Shown here: positions 13,036 through 13,393 of the stretch, piece by piece
How positions within the stretch are numbered: position 1 is the stretch's first letter
Layout: every line of letters starts with the position of its first letter
Origin: an uncultured cyanobacterium
Lineage (GTDB): Bacteria; Cyanobacteriota; Cyanobacteriia; Pseudanabaenales; Pseudanabaenaceae
Assembly (NCBI GenBank): GCA_903819605.1
Contig: CAIJEA010000051.1
Location: 1 to 13,393 of the forward strand
Direction of reading: 5' to 3'
DNA: 13,393 nt
The notes under the pieces: generated by a model
Databases searched by the model: none
Seen by the model: the letters and a program-made list of their open reading frames with translations, nothing else
What the model was told of the DNA's origin: nothing
Position numbers and translations under genes: made by a program

Positions 13036-13393
13036 TTACGAAACAACACGATTGCCAGAATATTTAGGTAAATCGTTAGGGATATATGCCCAAGGGACGG
13101 CTGAATCAGTCCAAATTTGATAGATCGGTTTGATCAAACTAGAATCATTCAAGCTTCCTGCTCTGAGCCAGACAAATTCAGGGCTTGAGGGCGCTCTTGT
13201 GAAAAGGGGTGAACCACATTCAGGACAGAACTCACGGGCGATCGCATTTCCGCTAGTTCCATTTTTAGTAAAGGATTTCACCTCACCAGTGATATGCAGT
13301 TTTTCAGCTTGAAGGCGAACACCAATATTGAAAGCACTACCCGTCACTCGTTTACAGTCACGGCAATGACAATAGTTGGCAGCACCTAACTCG
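13036..13393 (-). CDS. GFA-family zinc protein, 5' end outside the window
   Basis: The visible 118 residues belong to the GFA family (named after glutathione-dependent formaldehyde-activating enzyme, although most members are uncharacterised). The zinc-binding motif C-H-C-R-D-C lies at the very right edge in NYCHCRDCKRVTGSAF, and a second Cys pair appears in FCPECGSPLF. The frame continues past 13393, so the N-terminus is missing. A GTG at 13345-13347 could be read as a start, but it would delete the CxCxxC zinc ligands and is rejected. If it handles formaldehyde or glutathione adducts, it would suit a cluster that makes aldehydes from sulfonates and contains a GST-family protein (inference). 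The gene lies outside the pair of inverted 85-bp repeats. Confidence 0.8.
   Translation of the reverse strand, partial: ELGAANYCHCRDCKRVTGSAFNIGVRLQAEKLHITGEVKSFTKNGTSGNAIAREFCPECGSPLFTRAPSSPEFVWLRAGSLNDSSLIKPIYQIWTDSAVPWAYIPNDLPKYSGNRVVS

Larger units (their letters stand above)
320..13245. repeat. HIP1 octamers GCGATCGC, 18 dispersed copies
   Basis: GCGATCGC begins at 320, 1410, 1593, 2888, 2992, 4033, 5911, 6968, 7264, 8295, 9573, 9908, 9970, 10268, 11044, 11778, 12660 and 13238. All 18 fall inside coding sequence. One copy per about 740 bp, against roughly one per 65 kb expected for a random 8-mer, is the highly iterated palindrome signature of many cyanobacteria. The copies are spread over the island and its flanks alike, so the cluster looks long resident rather than newly acquired from a non-HIP1 genome. 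Confidence 0.9.

Noticed and set aside
13345..13347. GTG as start of the GFA-type gene
   Set aside because: It would remove the CxCxxC zinc motif encoded just upstream, and the frame stays open to the window edge.

Overview
The window looks like cyanobacterial chromosome. The octamer GCGATCGC (HIP1) occurs 18 times in 13.4 kb, about once per 740 bp, and the gaps carry C/G-run palindromes and a small MITE-like element of types common in filamentous cyanobacteria. The genus cannot be fixed from the sequence; a Pseudanabaena-like organism is only a guess. All twelve genes are on the minus strand, so transcription runs from high to low coordinates. I see no tRNA, rRNA, CRISPR array, transposase or phage gene.

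Layout in transcription order. At the right edge is a GFA-type zinc protein, cut by the window end. It is followed by an 85-bp palindromic repeat (copy B), an aldo/keto reductase, a gap hairpin and a half-size ABC exporter. A 210-bp gap with a candidate promoter then opens the core block. The core holds an SsuA-type sulfonate-binding lipoprotein (SBP-3), a divergent TauD/TfdA dioxygenase (TauD-2), a SAM methyltransferase, and two more SsuA-type lipoproteins (SBP-2, SBP-1). After these come a dienelactone-hydrolase-like enzyme, a D-2-hydroxyacid dehydrogenase, a second 85-bp repeat (copy A, inverted relative to B), a long GST-family protein, and a canonical TauD-like dioxygenase (TauD-1). The last 180 bp hold a MITE-like element and a small hairpin.

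Taken together this reads as an organosulfonate or organosulfur scavenging island (inference). Lipoproteins would capture sulfonates, and Fe(II)/2-oxoglutarate dioxygenases would cleave C-S bonds to sulfite plus an aldehyde. The reductase, dehydrogenase, hydrolase, GST and GFA proteins could process the carbon products or glutathione adducts. The oddest point is three binding proteins with no SsuB/SsuC-type ATPase or permease in the window; the only ABC transporter present is an exporter, which is not a plausible partner. One binding protein has lost the tryptophan of the WDP motif shared by the other two.

Most gaps longer than about 60 bp hold a palindrome or hairpin, of several unrelated types, which suggests that expression is tuned gene by gene within a loosely packed run of genes. 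Three long open frames (methyltransferase, TauD-2, aldo/keto reductase) run upstream into these repeats, and their true starts are shorter.
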